Source of the DNA: Parasponia andersonii
Lineage: Eukaryota > Streptophyta > Magnoliopsida > Rosales > Cannabaceae
Length of the DNA stretch: 64,000 bases
Direction: 5' to 3'
Assembly (NCBI GenBank): GCA_002914805.1
Contig: JXTB01000061.1
Location: forward strand, 750,364-814,363
In this document: piece after piece, positions 23,598-35,674 of the stretch
Numbering within the stretch: position 1 is the first letter of the stretch
How the letters are laid out: the number at the start of each line of letters is the position of its first letter
The notes under the pieces: generated by a model
Told to the model about the DNA's origin: nothing
The model's database searches: none
Seen by the model: only the letters and a program-made list of their open reading frames with translations
Position numbers and translations under genes: made by a program

Positions 23598-23925
23598 TAG
23601 GTCGTATACGGTTTTATGTATTATTTTCTAGAATCGTATATTTCTTTAGGTCATATAAGGTTTGATGTATTATTTTCTAAAATCGTACACTTCTGTAGGT
23701 CGTATATGATTTTATGTATAATTTTCTGAAATCGTGTACTTCTTTAGGTCGATTACGATTTAATGTATTATTTTTTAGAATTGTATACTTCTTTAGATCA
23801 TATATGGTTTTATGTATTATTTTTTAATATTATATACTTCTTTAGGTCGTTTACGGTTTTATGTATTATTAGAAATCGTGTACTTGTTTAGGTCGTATAT
23901 GATTTTATGTGTTATTTTTTAGAAT
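23598..23925. repeat. 49-bp minisatellite, nearly 7 copies
   Basis: 'taggtcgtat' and its variants begin units at 23,598, 23,647, 23,696, 23,745, 23,794, 23,843 and 23,889. Each unit continues 'acggttttatgtattatttt' then '(c/t)(t/a)agaatcgtatacttcttt'. Spacing is 49 bp except for the shortened sixth unit. It is unrelated to the second array 440 bp further on. Confidence 0.93.
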
Positions 23926-24339
23926 AACTCATCATATGGTCAACATGTGACTAAGTTTTGTTTGAAAATAAACAAAAGTTTAGTTTGGGACTATTATTGA
24001 AATATATTGAACGTTCGAGGACCGTTAATATGTAAGTTTAACTTACTCCTAGTTTGTTTTCTCAAGTAATAATTCTTCTAAAAATATTCAATTTTTAGTT
24101 GACTTGCTCCAAAAAAAAGTAAGTTATAGTAATAATTTTTCTATTTTATATTTTGTTAGCTTAGACCAAATAAATGTAAAGAAAATTCTTGTTGAGTCTT
24201 ATAAATTTTTGTAAGCAAAAGGTTTATATATATAAGTAAAAGTTACATCATATTATTAGGATAACAAATTTCCTCATTACTAAAGTTTTAATACATAATA
24301 TAATCCTACATCATATAAAAAGTACATCAGATTTTTTAA

Positions 24340-24690
24340 AAGTTACAATGAAATTTTGTAAGCATCATATAATGCTACAACTTCAAAAGTTATATAGTTG
24401 TTACAAAAACTTATAAACATGATATAATGTTATAACTTCAAAAGTTATATAGTTGTTACTAAAACTTGTAAATTTGATATAATACTACAACTTCAAAAGT
24501 TACATCCTTACAACCAAAGTTTGTGAGCATCATATAATGCTACAACTTCAAAAGTTACCTAATTGTTACCAAAATTGGCAAGTATGATATAATGCTATAA
24601 CTTCTAAACTTACATAGTTATTACTAAAGTTTGTAAGCAAAATATAATACTACAACTTCAAAATTTACATCTTAAGTTATTGAAGATGTC
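24340..24690. repeat. ~55-bp minisatellite, about 6 copies
   Basis: 'ctacaacttcaaaagtta' or a close variant occurs at about 24,371, 24,429, 24,484, 24,539, 24,594 and 24,649, with the intervening text 'gttgttacTAAAacttgtaa..atgatataat' repeating as well. The unit is 55-58 bp. It lies between the 49-bp array and the end of ORF1, inside the Harbinger element. Confidence 0.9.
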
Positions 24691-24699
24691 AAAATTCCA

Positions 24700-25760
24700 A
24701 CTGTCATAAAAAGTCATTCCATAAGCTGTAGAAGAAATCTAAGTTTGAATTCATTATCTAAGGTAAAGACACAGTCAGTGTTAGCATGATTTTGGACAAG
24801 AGGTTGTCTAAATCGAACTCGTTAGTCATTTGTAAGGCCATCAATCTTTTTAAGTTTATTAAACACCTTGTCCAAATCGAATTCGTTGGTTATTTGTCAG
24901 GCCATCAATCTTTTAAGTTCATCAAACACCTTTATCACCCTAGCTAAACTATCAGTCTTATATTGAAAATAATCAGCAAGTCTTCTCATATTTTCCCTAG
25001 TAGTAGCGTGCATATGACTAATTCTTTTATTGACTCAGTAATAATATCAACCAATGGATCTCCACTCCTGGTTCTTTCTACCTTCTTTACCTATTTGTGT
25101 TAAAACTAAAGGTGCATTTGTGTAAGTAGCACTTGCATTAACATTTAGCTCATCTAATGGATTGAAAGGATCAAAGTCATTAACTTGATCATTCTTTATT
25201 TCTCTATCAAGCTCTTCAATGGTTTCAAAGAATCCCATCGCACCTTGTCCATTAGCATGATTCTTTTCAAAAATAATTTCCAATTCTTCATAATAAGGAA
25301 AAGGCTTGTTTCTTAATCCTTTTGTAGTTGGATGACTCTGTAATTATTAGATAACATAAAATTACTATAAAAATTTTAACAAGTTAAGTAAATTAATAAT
25401 AGATAAATAAAAATTCTAAAGACATAAAATTTTAAACAAGTTTAATGAATTTACGATAGATAAATCAGAGTTCTAAAAATAAAGAAACTAACCTTAATCT
25501 AATCATCAAATACATTTTTCTCAGCTACAATATACTTAAGTTCCTCATTCTAGCCAAATCTACTAGTAGAAGGCCTCAACATTTTAGAAATGGCAAAGTA
25601 ATATTTCTTTAGTATCTTGATGTGAGAATCTATATGTGGTTGGACTAAAGGTTACAATTTGGAATCTTCTCATTCATCTTTCTCTCAATCTATTATAAAT
25701 AGCCAAGCTTGAAAGTACCATTATCTACTTTACACTTTCCACTTTACATTGTTAATTAAA
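24700..25760 (-). pseudogene. Harbinger ORF1, Myb/SANT-like DNA-binding protein
   Basis: Reading leftwards from about 25,760, translated pieces match the plant Myb/SANT-like ORF1 family: DNGTFKLGYL, PHIDSHIKILKKYYFAISKML, FGQNEELKYIVAEKNVFDD. An intron of about 165 bp with GTTAGT donor and ATTACAG acceptor ends at about 25,340. The reading continues with GLRNKPFPYYEELEIIFEKN, a 78-residue open stretch at 25,283-25,047, and a C-terminal part (RENMRRLADYFQY, VIKVFDELKRL). In Harbinger elements ORF1 binds the subterminal DNA and works with the transposase in mobilisation. In-frame stops (for example after EWRSIG at 25,047) and small frameshifts make this copy non-functional. Confidence 0.78.
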
Positions 25761-26109
25761 TTCAATAAATAATCTACCAACTTCAAATTCTTAATTGAAG
25801 TCTATTGGTGTTTTTCTCCACAAAATGATGATAATAGAGCATTAGCATCTATTATATTTCCTAGAGAGTGCAGAAATATAGCTATAAATATAGAAAAAGT
25901 TCAAATATATAGACACAATACTATGTTATAACATTATAAAAAGAAGAGAAAAACTTCAAACATAATAATTAAGGTAAGTCAATGTTATACAACTCCACAT
26001 AATATTAAAATATAACTATAAAGAAGAGAAAAGTTCCTCTAAAAAAAGAGAGAAAAGTTCAAAACTAATGATAAGATAGGCTAAATATAACACAAACATA
26101 ATCATGAAA

Positions 26110-27402
26110 TTCTAGAGAAAGAAGATTTATATATATTGACTTCCTCTCCATTGTTCAAACATTTCTCTAGCCAAGTTATCTCTCTAACTTGTCCAAATAT
26201 TTGATGTTTCAATATGCCTATAATAATCGCTATCCATATCATCACTGTCATCATCGCTATCAATATCATTTTCATTTTCATCGAGTAGAGCATGTTTGAA
26301 AGGGTCCACATGCATTTCTCTTCGTAACAAGTTGTGAAAAAGGAAACACAATAAAATAATCTGACATTATATTTTGACAGGATAGTATGATTGACCTCTA
26401 AGAATTGCCTAACGTCATTTCTAAAATCCAAATACTCTTTCTATTACATTCCTAGTAGATGAGTATTTCATATTAAAAAAATTCTTTAGAAGTTTTAGGT
26501 AGGAGTGCACAATCAATTAAATAGTTGTCCTTTATATAGTGTTAAAAAGCCTTCACCATTGGGATATCTAATATTACATAAGTAATAATAACCTACAAAT
26601 TATTTGTCAAGATTATGAATGAACTAATATTGTACGAGTATAGTTGAGTGACAAATATTGTGAGAATAAAAATTTACCATGTGAAACTTTAAATCCATTC
26701 ATCCTAGATATAGCATCTCGTAACACTCTTGAGTCAGTAGCTGAACCTTCCTATCCAGGAAAGACATAAATAAACTGCATATTTGTGCAATTTTATTCTT
26801 TCTGGTCTATTACTTAGGCCTATCTGATGTTAATACATTGACCTTGATGTATATACCATCTAGTATTCTTAAGTAATTCTTAAACGATTTCCACCTTTCA
26901 TTTATTGAATTATCAAGGACTATCTCTGGTTTTTCCTAGCAATATCTCATAAAGATGTAACAAAGCACACAAGACTATATTAAATTATCTACTAACTATT
27001 TCACCAGAATGTGTAAATTGACGTCTCATAACTTTATTCTTAACATCATGAGATATAATATATAAAAATATGGTTACCATTTCTTCAACATCCATATTTT
27101 TAGTTCTCTTTAAATTCCACGTAGTTCTAAGGAGATGACATAGAATGGTAAATATTCTTCTATCTATTCGAGTGCACTCTATGTATCCTAAGTCATATCA
27201 TTTATCTTTAGCGATAATTTAACTGACATATTTGATGCCTATAAAAAGAAGTTTCAACCTATATTATTTTTCTACTTAAATGCCTTCTTCTAGTGATGAT
27301 AAACATTAAACACAATAACAAAAATTTCATTTCATTAATATCTTCATATACTGAACCATATTTCCCATAATTCTTTTCTTTAACCAATGGAAGACGAGCC
27401 AT
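26110..27402 (-). pseudogene. Harbinger transposase (DDE_4 family)
   Basis: The start MARLPLVKEKNYG at 27,402 is followed by a helix-turn-helix region (FTILCHLLRTTWNLKRTKNM, VEEMVTIFLYIISHDVKNKVMRRQF, HSGEIVSR). Then comes the catalytic core: LDGIYIKVNVLTSD (first Asp present), QFIYVFPG, DSRVLRDAISRMNGFKVSHG. An intron of about 100 bp at 26,592-26,690 splits the codons before YYL, at the site expected in the family. The usual LVDAGY second-Asp motif reads LCNIRYPNGEGFL, so the catalytic Asp is Asn. RNVIERVFGF (the Glu motif) and QFLEVNHTILSKYNVRLFYCV end the protein. Several stops and frame changes are present. The Asp-to-Asn change fits a single G-to-A transition. Confidence 0.85.
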
Positions 27403-27648
27403 ATTTGCACTTATAACTAATGAACATGTTTAAGTCTCCTAGTCTTCTAGTCTATGCTAAAAATTATTATTACTTCTATATATTATTAGGACTTTACAAA
27501 AGAAAAAAAAAATATCACGAGTACATGTTATAGTCTAAAAGAATTAAAAGGAGCCCAAGTCTTTAATCATTCCAAAAGTATAATAAAAAGTGAGCCATTT
27601 TTCTATTTGTGAATCTTGATGATATTTAAACGTAAGATAGATAATCTG

Positions 27649-27829
27649 GTGTGCTTTTTTTTTTTTCCTTTTAAATAAAAGATTAATTCATTAAAAGTGC
27701 ATAGCCCAGCAATAATACAATGAGCAATAAAACGATAAACAATAAGAAAAGATGACCTAGAAATCACAAAAGCTAAAAATATAACAAAATAATACTGACA
27801 ACTAAAACAAATAGCTTTCGTGTGCTTTT
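27649..27829 (-). mobile_element. 5'-truncated L1 LINE tail with 10-bp TSD
   Basis: The direct repeat gtgtgctttt flanks a 161-bp insert (27,649-27,658 and 27,820-27,829). Read on the minus strand, the insert ends in a poly(A) tract preceded by 'atgaattaatcttttatttaaaa', a common 3' end of plant L1 elements. It is too short to hold coding sequence. It is nested inside the Harbinger element, so it is younger than it. Confidence 0.6.
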
Positions 27830-28458
27830 GTTTGAAAAACTATTTTTTTGTCTACAAAAAAGTCTTATCCAAAAAGCACCTTCAAAGTCTAAAAAAAATT
27901 TTTAGATTCTTTTACTTATGGACTGTGTTCTATGATAAATAGGCAAAAATAAATTCAGAAATTAAGATTTAGTCTAAAAAATGCTTACCAGAAGATACTC
28001 AAGTTGTCAAAATCACCCATGAGCTTTTGAGTCACAAACTAAGGCATACTATATAGAAAGTGATGAATGATAAATCAGAAAAAGAAAATAGGAGGAAAAG
28101 AGATAGAAGAACAAATCAGAGAAAAGAAAATAGAAGGAGAAGATATCAAAGACAAAATCAAAGAAGAGAAGAGGGGAATTTTTGTTCAAAACAAAATGAA
28201 GAAGACTCAAGCTTAGTTGTTCGAAGTCGAAAGAGAGCAAGTAGCTGTTGAAAAGATGTGCAATTAGCTAGGGTTCAGATACCTCATCAAATAAAAGCCA
28301 CCCTTTTAGATAGGTTTCACTTACACCCATTTTGAAGCTTATTGAATCCCATGTTATTCACCTTACTAGGTATTAAAAAATCAAAATCCTAAAAATAGAT
28401 GAGGCAATATTTAAGATTCCTATTCCTACCCACTTTTACCCCTCATACCAAACAACCC

Positions 28459-29671
28459 TAATAGATAACTAGTATTTGTTGAAATCTTAGACTTCCTACA
28501 TGCTTCACAAAACTACTTCAAAATAATTATATTTACTAGATACATCTTACATATTTTCATGCATATAAAAATAAAACATAGACCAACCAACTTAACTAGG
28601 TATACATTGTGGTTGTGGCTTTGCTATTGAACATAAGAGTCATGATTTTTTATTTACATCAAAAATAGGATGTCCTAAGTTTCTAAGATTAAAAAAGGTT
28701 AATAGAATTATTCACATAAAATGTAATAGTAGCTATAATTTCATATCTAATTTGAATAATAGTCTACTGTTCACAAGATAATAGCTAGACACTTTATCAA
28801 GTACAAAAAGTTGTTGACTCTTTCTATTTCAATTACAAGTGAGGAGTCTAAAATTACCAAAGTGTTTGGATTTAAATAGATAATTTAATATTTAAATATG
28901 CTGAATAGGATCTACATTATCGATATTAAAAATACATAATCATAAAAGTACAATTAAAGATGTTGATATTAATCTTGAAATAAATAATGAACTCATATTC
29001 ATGAAATATAGAATTTGAGTTATAATAAAATACAACCTCAAGATTTATTAGGTTAACTTTTGAAGTTTGGTAATATACTCTCATAAATATAGAGAACTAC
29101 AATTAAGATATAAAAATCAAGACTCTTATTAATCTAAGAGTTCATGTCACCTTACTAAGATACAAGTAATTCATTAATTCAATTTTAGCACTAAGTTTCA
29201 ACAAATAAATTTATTCAATTTTGACTATCTTAACAAAGTCAAATTATCCATTAGAGTAAGAAGCAAAAAAATAACTAGAGGAGAAAAATAGTAATTTTAC
29301 CTAGCTCAAATTATTGACATTTTTATGAGGATATATAATCATATATTTAAATATTAATGAGCTCCTTTAACATGTATTTAATTTAGGAATTCAGTAATGG
29401 AATTTTAGTAGAATAGACCACTATTAGCATGTTTGGATCAATTAATTATGAGTTAATTAAAATTAGGCTAATTATATTATAGGTTAAGTTAAAATGAACC
29501 CAATAAGTCCTTTAGTTACATAGGAATTAATGGACTACTCAAAAGAACACTAGAGGAGCCCTAAAGTAACCAAAATTTGGAGGGAGCATAAGCCCCCTCC
29601 CTCACTTTATGGGATAACTCTGTTTTATTTATTCTCTTACTTATCTCTCTTTGTATTTCTTTCTTTGGTTA
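28459..29671. other. AT-rich noncoding DNA
   Basis: No gene, terminal repeat or tandem array is recognised. It separates the Harbinger element from the copia element. The last ~100 bp become pyrimidine-rich, as in the leader of many plant genes, but no gene follows because the copia LTR begins. Confidence 0.5.
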
Positions 29672-29676
29672 TTATT

Positions 29677-30230
29677 TGTTGGACTTTTTGGCGCCCATAA
29701 TTGGTGAATTACACAATGATTATGGACTAATGTGAAGGAAGACTATTCGTAAATATTCTGTCATTAACCAGAATATTACAATTACCGTCTTGTAATTAGG
29801 ATAAAAATATGTACGTAGTCATTCCTAATAGATTTTAAGATATGAATGCGTCAAATTTATATTTAGGCGTAGTTAATATTAATTATCTCTCTATTCATTA
29901 AAGAATAGTTCCTATCGATTAAACAATTAGGAAATATCCTTAATAAGACAGAATGGATACGTATGTATTGGTCAAGGGACTCGTTATTATTTTCCAGGGA
30001 CAGAAAAATAAGCCTAGAGAAAATATACAATCTCTCTCCCATCTTTCTCTCTCTCTGCCAAAAATAATTCTAGTGAGTGCTCTTAAGTGGTGGATTCTGT
30101 GGTGGTTGTTCTTGAAACACGTATTCAAAAAGAAGTCAATCTACAACAGACATGAGGCACCAAGACAATTTCTATAACGGCGGTAGGTTTAACGACTAAA
30201 TCGACACCACTGTCACTCACAATTCTAGCA
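29677..30230 (+). repeat. copia 5' LTR
   Basis: It begins tgttggactttttgg and ends ctagca just before the PBS. It aligns end to end with 40,413-40,923: shared phrases include 'cccataattg', 'tatgtacgtagt', 'attcctaatag', 'aataagcctagagaaaatata', 'gtggtgaattctgtggt' or variant, and 'gacatgaggcaccaagg'. The long-lived differences show the insertion is old. Confidence 0.93.
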
Positions 30231-30243
30231 TTAGTATCAAAGC
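30231..30243 (+). other. copia primer-binding site
   Basis: 'ttagtatcaaagc' differs from the initiator tRNA-Met PBS (ttggtatcagagc) by two G-to-A changes and abuts the 5' LTR. Confidence 0.8.
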
Positions 30244-31703
30244 GGCTATTGGTGGGCTCCATTCTCCGTTGGAAAAAGGCTAAGGAGGGAGGTCTATGAA
30301 CTTTTAAATTAAAATACCCTTAATATGTTGTGTTTTTAGTTTATATAGATTTGTAGATTATTTGGATGTGATTTTTTAATATGTAGTATATTATGGTTCA
30401 TATGTTCTATCATAAAAATTTTGAAATCATTTGATATATGGTTTGAGAGATTTTTTGAGTAAAAATCATTTTACCCGAATGTTTGACTGTGCATTCTGAT
30501 TGTACCGCTACCTGATTGGACTTGATTCTGATGTTTTTGGAATCTACATAAAATTAGCTTTCTAACCATATATACTATGTAATTTTTGACATTTTATTTT
30601 CAAAGATATGATTTTTTGAATTTTATGTCATATTTGTAAATATTTTTCCCTAATTTAGCAATCTATTTTTTGAATCACACTCTCTCTGGGAGAGAGTGTA
30701 TCTCACTCACCACATTAACGGTGAAGTTAGAGCGACGAGGCATGTTATTAGGACAAAGAAAAGGTGAGTACGTTGGTCGTGCTTGTTTTTGGGAAAACAT
30801 TACGCAAGGAGGTGCATGGTCGACACACACCTCCGCGTGCATGTGTACTGGCTTGGCAGTATTTACTAGGCCTCCTCACAGCTTCTGGGCCACGCTTATC
30901 CCACTGGGACAGGTCCAATTGCACCCTATGGGCACTGAGCCGCGGGCTGAGCCTATGGGCGTTGGCTGAGGGCCCAGCAACCCAAGCGCTCAACCATGGG
31001 TCACGCCTTTGGGTATTGGTTGAGGCCCCAGCCACCCAGGCACTAGCCACTAGGCCACGTCTGGGTAGCCCAAATATTTTATATACTTTTTTAATTTTAC
31101 AAAAAAGGTCGTTGATTTTTTAAAAAAAAAAGATCCAAAAAATATTTTTTTCCATATTTATTTTAAAAAATACCATATATTTATTTTTTTGGTGAGAATG
31201 AAAATATTTCTTTTTATATTATGCGCATTATTTTTGTATTGATCATATATATGTGTAATTTTTTATGAATAAATATGCACGTATATATTTGAATGACAAT
31301 ATTTGTAATATGGTTAGTTACTTATTTATTTATAGCACTATTTAATATCATAGTAAGCATGTTAGGATATAATTAATTTGTAATTATTTTAAATTATGCT
31401 TAATTTATTTAATTGCAATTACATGCTTATTTTTGCACATAATTATGTGATATATATGTTAAAAACATACTAGGAATGTCACATTTTTATTGGGAGTATA
31501 ATGGTAGAATCAATTGTTCTCCTATACACATTTTGCACAAAATTTAGATTTAATCTTAATAATAAACCTAGATATATGAGATGATTATGAGCGTAGCGAT
31601 TTTTCAATTAGTGAGAATTATTTAGATTAGTCTAGATTTTTGCTACAAAACGATTATGTGTGGTGTACTAAATTATTTAGTTATCCTTTATGCGCATGAG
31701 TAG
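30244..31703 (+). other. copia untranslated leader with a GC-rich repeat island
   Basis: A 1.46-kb leader between PBS and gag, unusually long for copia. Most is AT-rich, but 30,690-31,075 is strongly GC-rich. Inside it, about 30,957-31,064, a 54-bp unit is repeated twice: 'gggcgttggctgagggcccag' and 'gggtattggttgaggccccag'. Overlapping open frames on both strands cover the island, but none shows a known domain. It may be a captured or inserted fragment. Confidence 0.55.
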
Positions 31704-34700
31704 ATGGCTTTTAAGAGCATAGTGATTGATTTGAATAAAAGAGAGAAATTGGATGGTGATAACTATGATATCTAGCACCAAAAAAATTAATATATTCTCG
31801 ATGAGCAAGAGGTTTTGGAAACCTTGACCTAGATTATGCTCACACCCGAAAATGGCAACACTGCTCAACACTGTCGTGATTGAGAAGCCTATCAGGCTTG
31901 GCTTAAGAAAGACCATGATGCGTGCTTTACTATGCTGAGTAGCATGCACAATGACTTGATCAGCGAGTTTGAAGAGCATGCCACCACTCAGGAAATGAGG
32001 GGTGTCTTGAAGATGAAATTTGGTGGGATGTCTGCTACCAGACTTCATGCGTTGAACATTAGGTTTGATTCCTATAAGATATGCCTGAGCAATACCATGA
32101 AGCAGCATCTTAGAGAGATGTTATCGATGATTTGCGAATTGAAAGCAGCTCGATCTGAAGAGCAACAGATCCAAATAGGAATTCAATCCTTACCACATTC
32201 GTGGGAGCATATAGTCATTATTATGACACATAGTGAAAACATCAAAACTTTTGATGGCATGTCTCACCACCTTGAGCTTGAAGCTGAGCACTTAGAAGCT
32301 GCCAAACCAAGCAAAGACTCAAACCCTGGGACCACCTATGTAGCGAATAACCAATACGGGCCAAGCACAAGAAGCAAGCTCCTAGGGGTGACTCTGGTAA
32401 TGGATCTGTACCTAAGAAGGCAAAGACTACCCGACGCAAGAGAGGCAAGTGCAGTAGAAAGGGCAAGAATGGCAAATGCTACAACTATGATAAAGAGGGA
32501 TACTTCACTCATGATTACACTGAGCCAAAAAAGGTACTCCCTGACTCTAGTTCTTGTGATATTTATGTTATAAGTCATGTTATGGTTACTCATTCATATC
32601 CTTATTGGAATGTTAATTCAAGAGTGATCGAACATATCGCGAGGGACCGAGTCAAGTTCATAAAGTATCTTCGAATTTCAAAAAGGAGTCGAGGACTCTA
32701 CATGAGGAATGGAGCTAGCATGCATATGTTAGACATTGGCACTTACAAGCTAGAATTGTGCAGAAGTTGCACTCTATTACTCCATGACATTCTTTATGCT
32801 TTAGAAGTTCGACAAAACCTTTTATCTGTTGTGAGTTTGCTTAAGTTGGGTTTTACTTTTAATTTTTGTAGTACTAGTTGTGATATTTATTTGGGAATAG
32901 ATTTTTATAGTTGTGGTTTTTTCATGGATGGTTTTATTATGTTGGATATTATTTATTCATATAATAATAACTATGTCATTTTTTATATGACTACTGCAAA
33001 TGAGGTTAATTCTGTTATATGGCATGCTAGACTAGGCTATATAGGGCAAGATAGAATGAATAAGTTAGCTAGAGATAATTTCTTAAGATAACTCACTAAA
33101 TTTAACTTACCTACTTACGAACATTGTTTGGTGGGAAAGTTAATTAAGAAACCTTTTGAAAAAACCACACAGGAAATGAATCATCTGCAGCTAGTACATT
33201 CGTACATCTATAAACCAATGAACATTAGGGCAAGATATAGTGCCACCTATTTCATCACCTTCATAGATAACTTTATGTGCTACAGTCATGTCTATTTGAT
33301 CTCTTATAAGTCAGAAGCATTGAAATACTTTAGATATTTTATGAACTTGATTGAGAATCAAATAGAGAAGAACATCAAAACTTTCAGGACAGACTATGGC
33401 CGCGAGTATCTATTTGAGCAATTTAAGGAACTATGTGATGAAAAAGGCATTCTTTAATAGCTAACAATTCTTAGCACTCCACAGTAGAATGGTATAGCAA
33501 AGAGAAGGAATCGTGTGTTGTTAGAAATAATTAGGTCTATGATGGCATATGCTAACCTCCCAATATCTTTCTTGGGGGATGCTTTATTGACTGCGGCCTA
33601 CATCCTTAATCGAGTACCCTTAAAATAAGTTCCATCAACCTCTTATGAGCGATGGGCAGGGCGAAAGCTAGAATTGGATTATTTATGCCCATGGAATTCA
33701 GCAAGGTATGTTCACACTACTTCTCACAGGTATAGAAACTATGCCTAAGGGTGCATAAGTGCATATTCATTAGATACTCTAATGAATCGAAGGGATATGT
33801 GATACTTGGTGAATAACCTGATGGAAGTGTAACTGAAATTGAGTCATGAGATATAGATTTTCTCGAGGAGGAATTTTCAAGAAGAGGAGATGTGGATAGA
33901 AACCTGGATCTATATGAGATTGAAGAACCAAATGAAGGCGCTCCAAATTCAATCTCTGAAATTAAGAGCGACTCTTTTCCTAGTAGGAGTGTACCACTAG
34001 ATGTTGGTTCTCAAAATCCACAATTGAGTAAGAGTCAATGTGGAAGCATCCCTCATCATCGTTTTGAGATTGAAAGGGAAGCATTCGTGTGCCCTTTGCA
34101 GGATGTAGATGAGCTTAAGAATTATTAAGAGGCTCTCTCGCCTCCTACTTCTAAGAAATGGAAAGGTGCAATAATTGAAAAGATAGAGTCTATGAAAGAA
34201 AACTAAGTCTGGGACTTGTGAATCTTCCACCTGGGCAGAAGCCTATTAGGAACAAATAAGTTCCAAAAGTCAAATGTCAGGTAGACAAATCCATTGAATG
34301 GTACAAGGCATTACTTGTGATGAAAGGCTACACTCAGAAGGAGGGTGTTGACTATGAGAAGACCTTCTCACTAGTAGTGAGGTTTGCCTCAATTAGCTTA
34401 ACTCTAGTTATTATCGCTTATTTGGACTTGGAAATTTATCAAATGGATGTTAAAACTACATGTTTTAATGGAAAACTAAATGAAGAGATCTATATGAATC
34501 AACCTGAGGGCTTTGAGATAAAAAGACAAGAGCGCAAAGTTTGCAAACTCCATTGTTCCATTTATGGCTTAAAGCAATCATCTAGACAGTGATACTTTAG
34601 ATTTCATCGAGCCATTATTTCTAGTGAGTTCACAATGGTTAAGGAAGACTATTGTGTGTATGTCAAATGGTCTAAAGAAAGTTTTCTTATTCTTTCATTA

Positions 34701-35674
34701 TATATAGACGACAAACTTTTAGCTAAAAATGATAAAGAGATGATAGTCACCACTTAGGCATGGTTATCCTCAAACTTTGAGATGAAACATAGGGGTAAAG
34801 TGAGTTATGTGCTCGGAGTTAAGATCCTTAGAGACTGCTTGAGAAAATTCTTTAGTTTGTCTCAAGAGACTCACATTATGAAAATACTCGAATGGTTTTA
34901 GATGCAAAACTACAAGCCTGTTGACATTTTTATCATAAAGAATGATGATTTAAGCCTTGACATGTGTCCAAAGGCTCAAGAGGAAAAAGACTACATGGCC
35001 CGAGTTCCCTATGCCAGTGCTATTGAAAGTTTGATGTACACTATGATATGTACTCTGCTCGATATTTGCTATGTCGTTGGATTAGTTAGCCAGTTCTAGT
35101 CGATTCCTGGCCTTGCTCATTGGAAGGCAGTGAAAAGAATACTTTGATACCTCAAAGGAATAATTAATTACATGCTTTACTATCAGGCGTCAGATTTGCG
35201 CTTAATCGGCTATAGTGATGCTAACTGGGGTGGTGACCTAGATGAGCGCCAATCAACTTCTGGTTATGCTTTCTTGCTCGACAATGGTGCTATATCTTAA
35301 AGCAGCAAGAAGCAGTCCTATATAGCATTATCCACCATGGAATTGGAGTATGTTGCTTACTCAGCCGCTATACAAGAAGGTGTTTAGTTAAAAAGATTTC
35401 TTGCACAACTTGGAGTTGGCACACATGCTTTAGAGCCTATTACTATATATTATGACAACATGGCTACATTGGCTTATGAAAAGACCTACAATACCACAGA
35501 AAAACCAAACATATCGACATTTGATACCATTTCATTCGTGATATGGTTGCGCAAAAAGAGGTGATCCTAAAGCACATTTATACGAGTCGCATGGTTGTCG
35601 ATCCATTGACTAAGCCTATTGCTCAAGAGGCTTACCAAACCCATGTTAGGAGTTTGGGACTACGTAGATCGTGA
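31704..35674 (+). pseudogene. copia gag-pol polyprotein, heavily mutated
   Basis: The ATG at 31,704 begins a UBN2-type gag. The CCHC knuckle at about 32,479 now reads CYNYDKEGYFTHDY, with two of three Cys and the His lost. The protease site reads WNVNSRVIEHIARD (32,606) where DSGAT is normal. The integrase zinc finger starts HARLGYIGQDRM (33,023), and the integrase core contains YFITFIDNF and KTFRTDYGREYL (33,250-33,410). Reverse transcriptase (34,350-34,900) keeps YQMDVKTTCFNG and LYIDDKLLA. RNase H (35,190-35,640) keeps SDANWGGD and ALSTMELEYVA. The frame ends SLGLRRS then tga at 35,672. More than a dozen in-frame stops and several frameshifts are scattered through it. Many lost residues can be explained by C-to-T or G-to-A changes. 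I cannot place the lineage with confidence. Confidence 0.9.

Larger units (their letters stand above)
23280..28458 (-). mobile_element. PIF/Harbinger DNA transposon, degenerate
   Basis: The outer ends are inverted: the left reads GGGTTGTTTGGTGTGGAGAG and the right, reversed, GGGTTGTTTGGTATGAGGGG. This is the usual GGG..TGTTTGG terminus of plant PIF/Harbinger elements. The 3-bp flanks are 'aaa' and 'taa', so the expected TAA/TTA duplication has one mismatch. Inside, on the minus strand, are the two genes typical of the superfamily: a DDE_4 transposase (27,402-26,110) and a SANT/Myb-like ORF1 (about 25,760-24,700). Both contain stops. Two minisatellites fill the left subterminal part and an L1 tail is inserted at 27.7 kb. 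Confidence 0.85.

Noticed and set aside
28060..28251. Plus-strand frame full of Arg, Asn, Lys and Glu
   Set aside because: A purine-rich low-complexity stretch gives charged residues in any frame; there is no domain, and it lies within the Harbinger element.
23277..28461. hAT or CACTA identity for the 23.3-28.5 kb element
   Set aside because: The GGGTTGTTTGG ends and DDE_4 plus SANT genes point to PIF/Harbinger; no 8-bp duplication or CACTA end is present.
30670..31123. Three overlapping open frames on both strands
   Set aside because: They come from a GC-rich repeat island with few stop codons; no domain or consistent start is seen.
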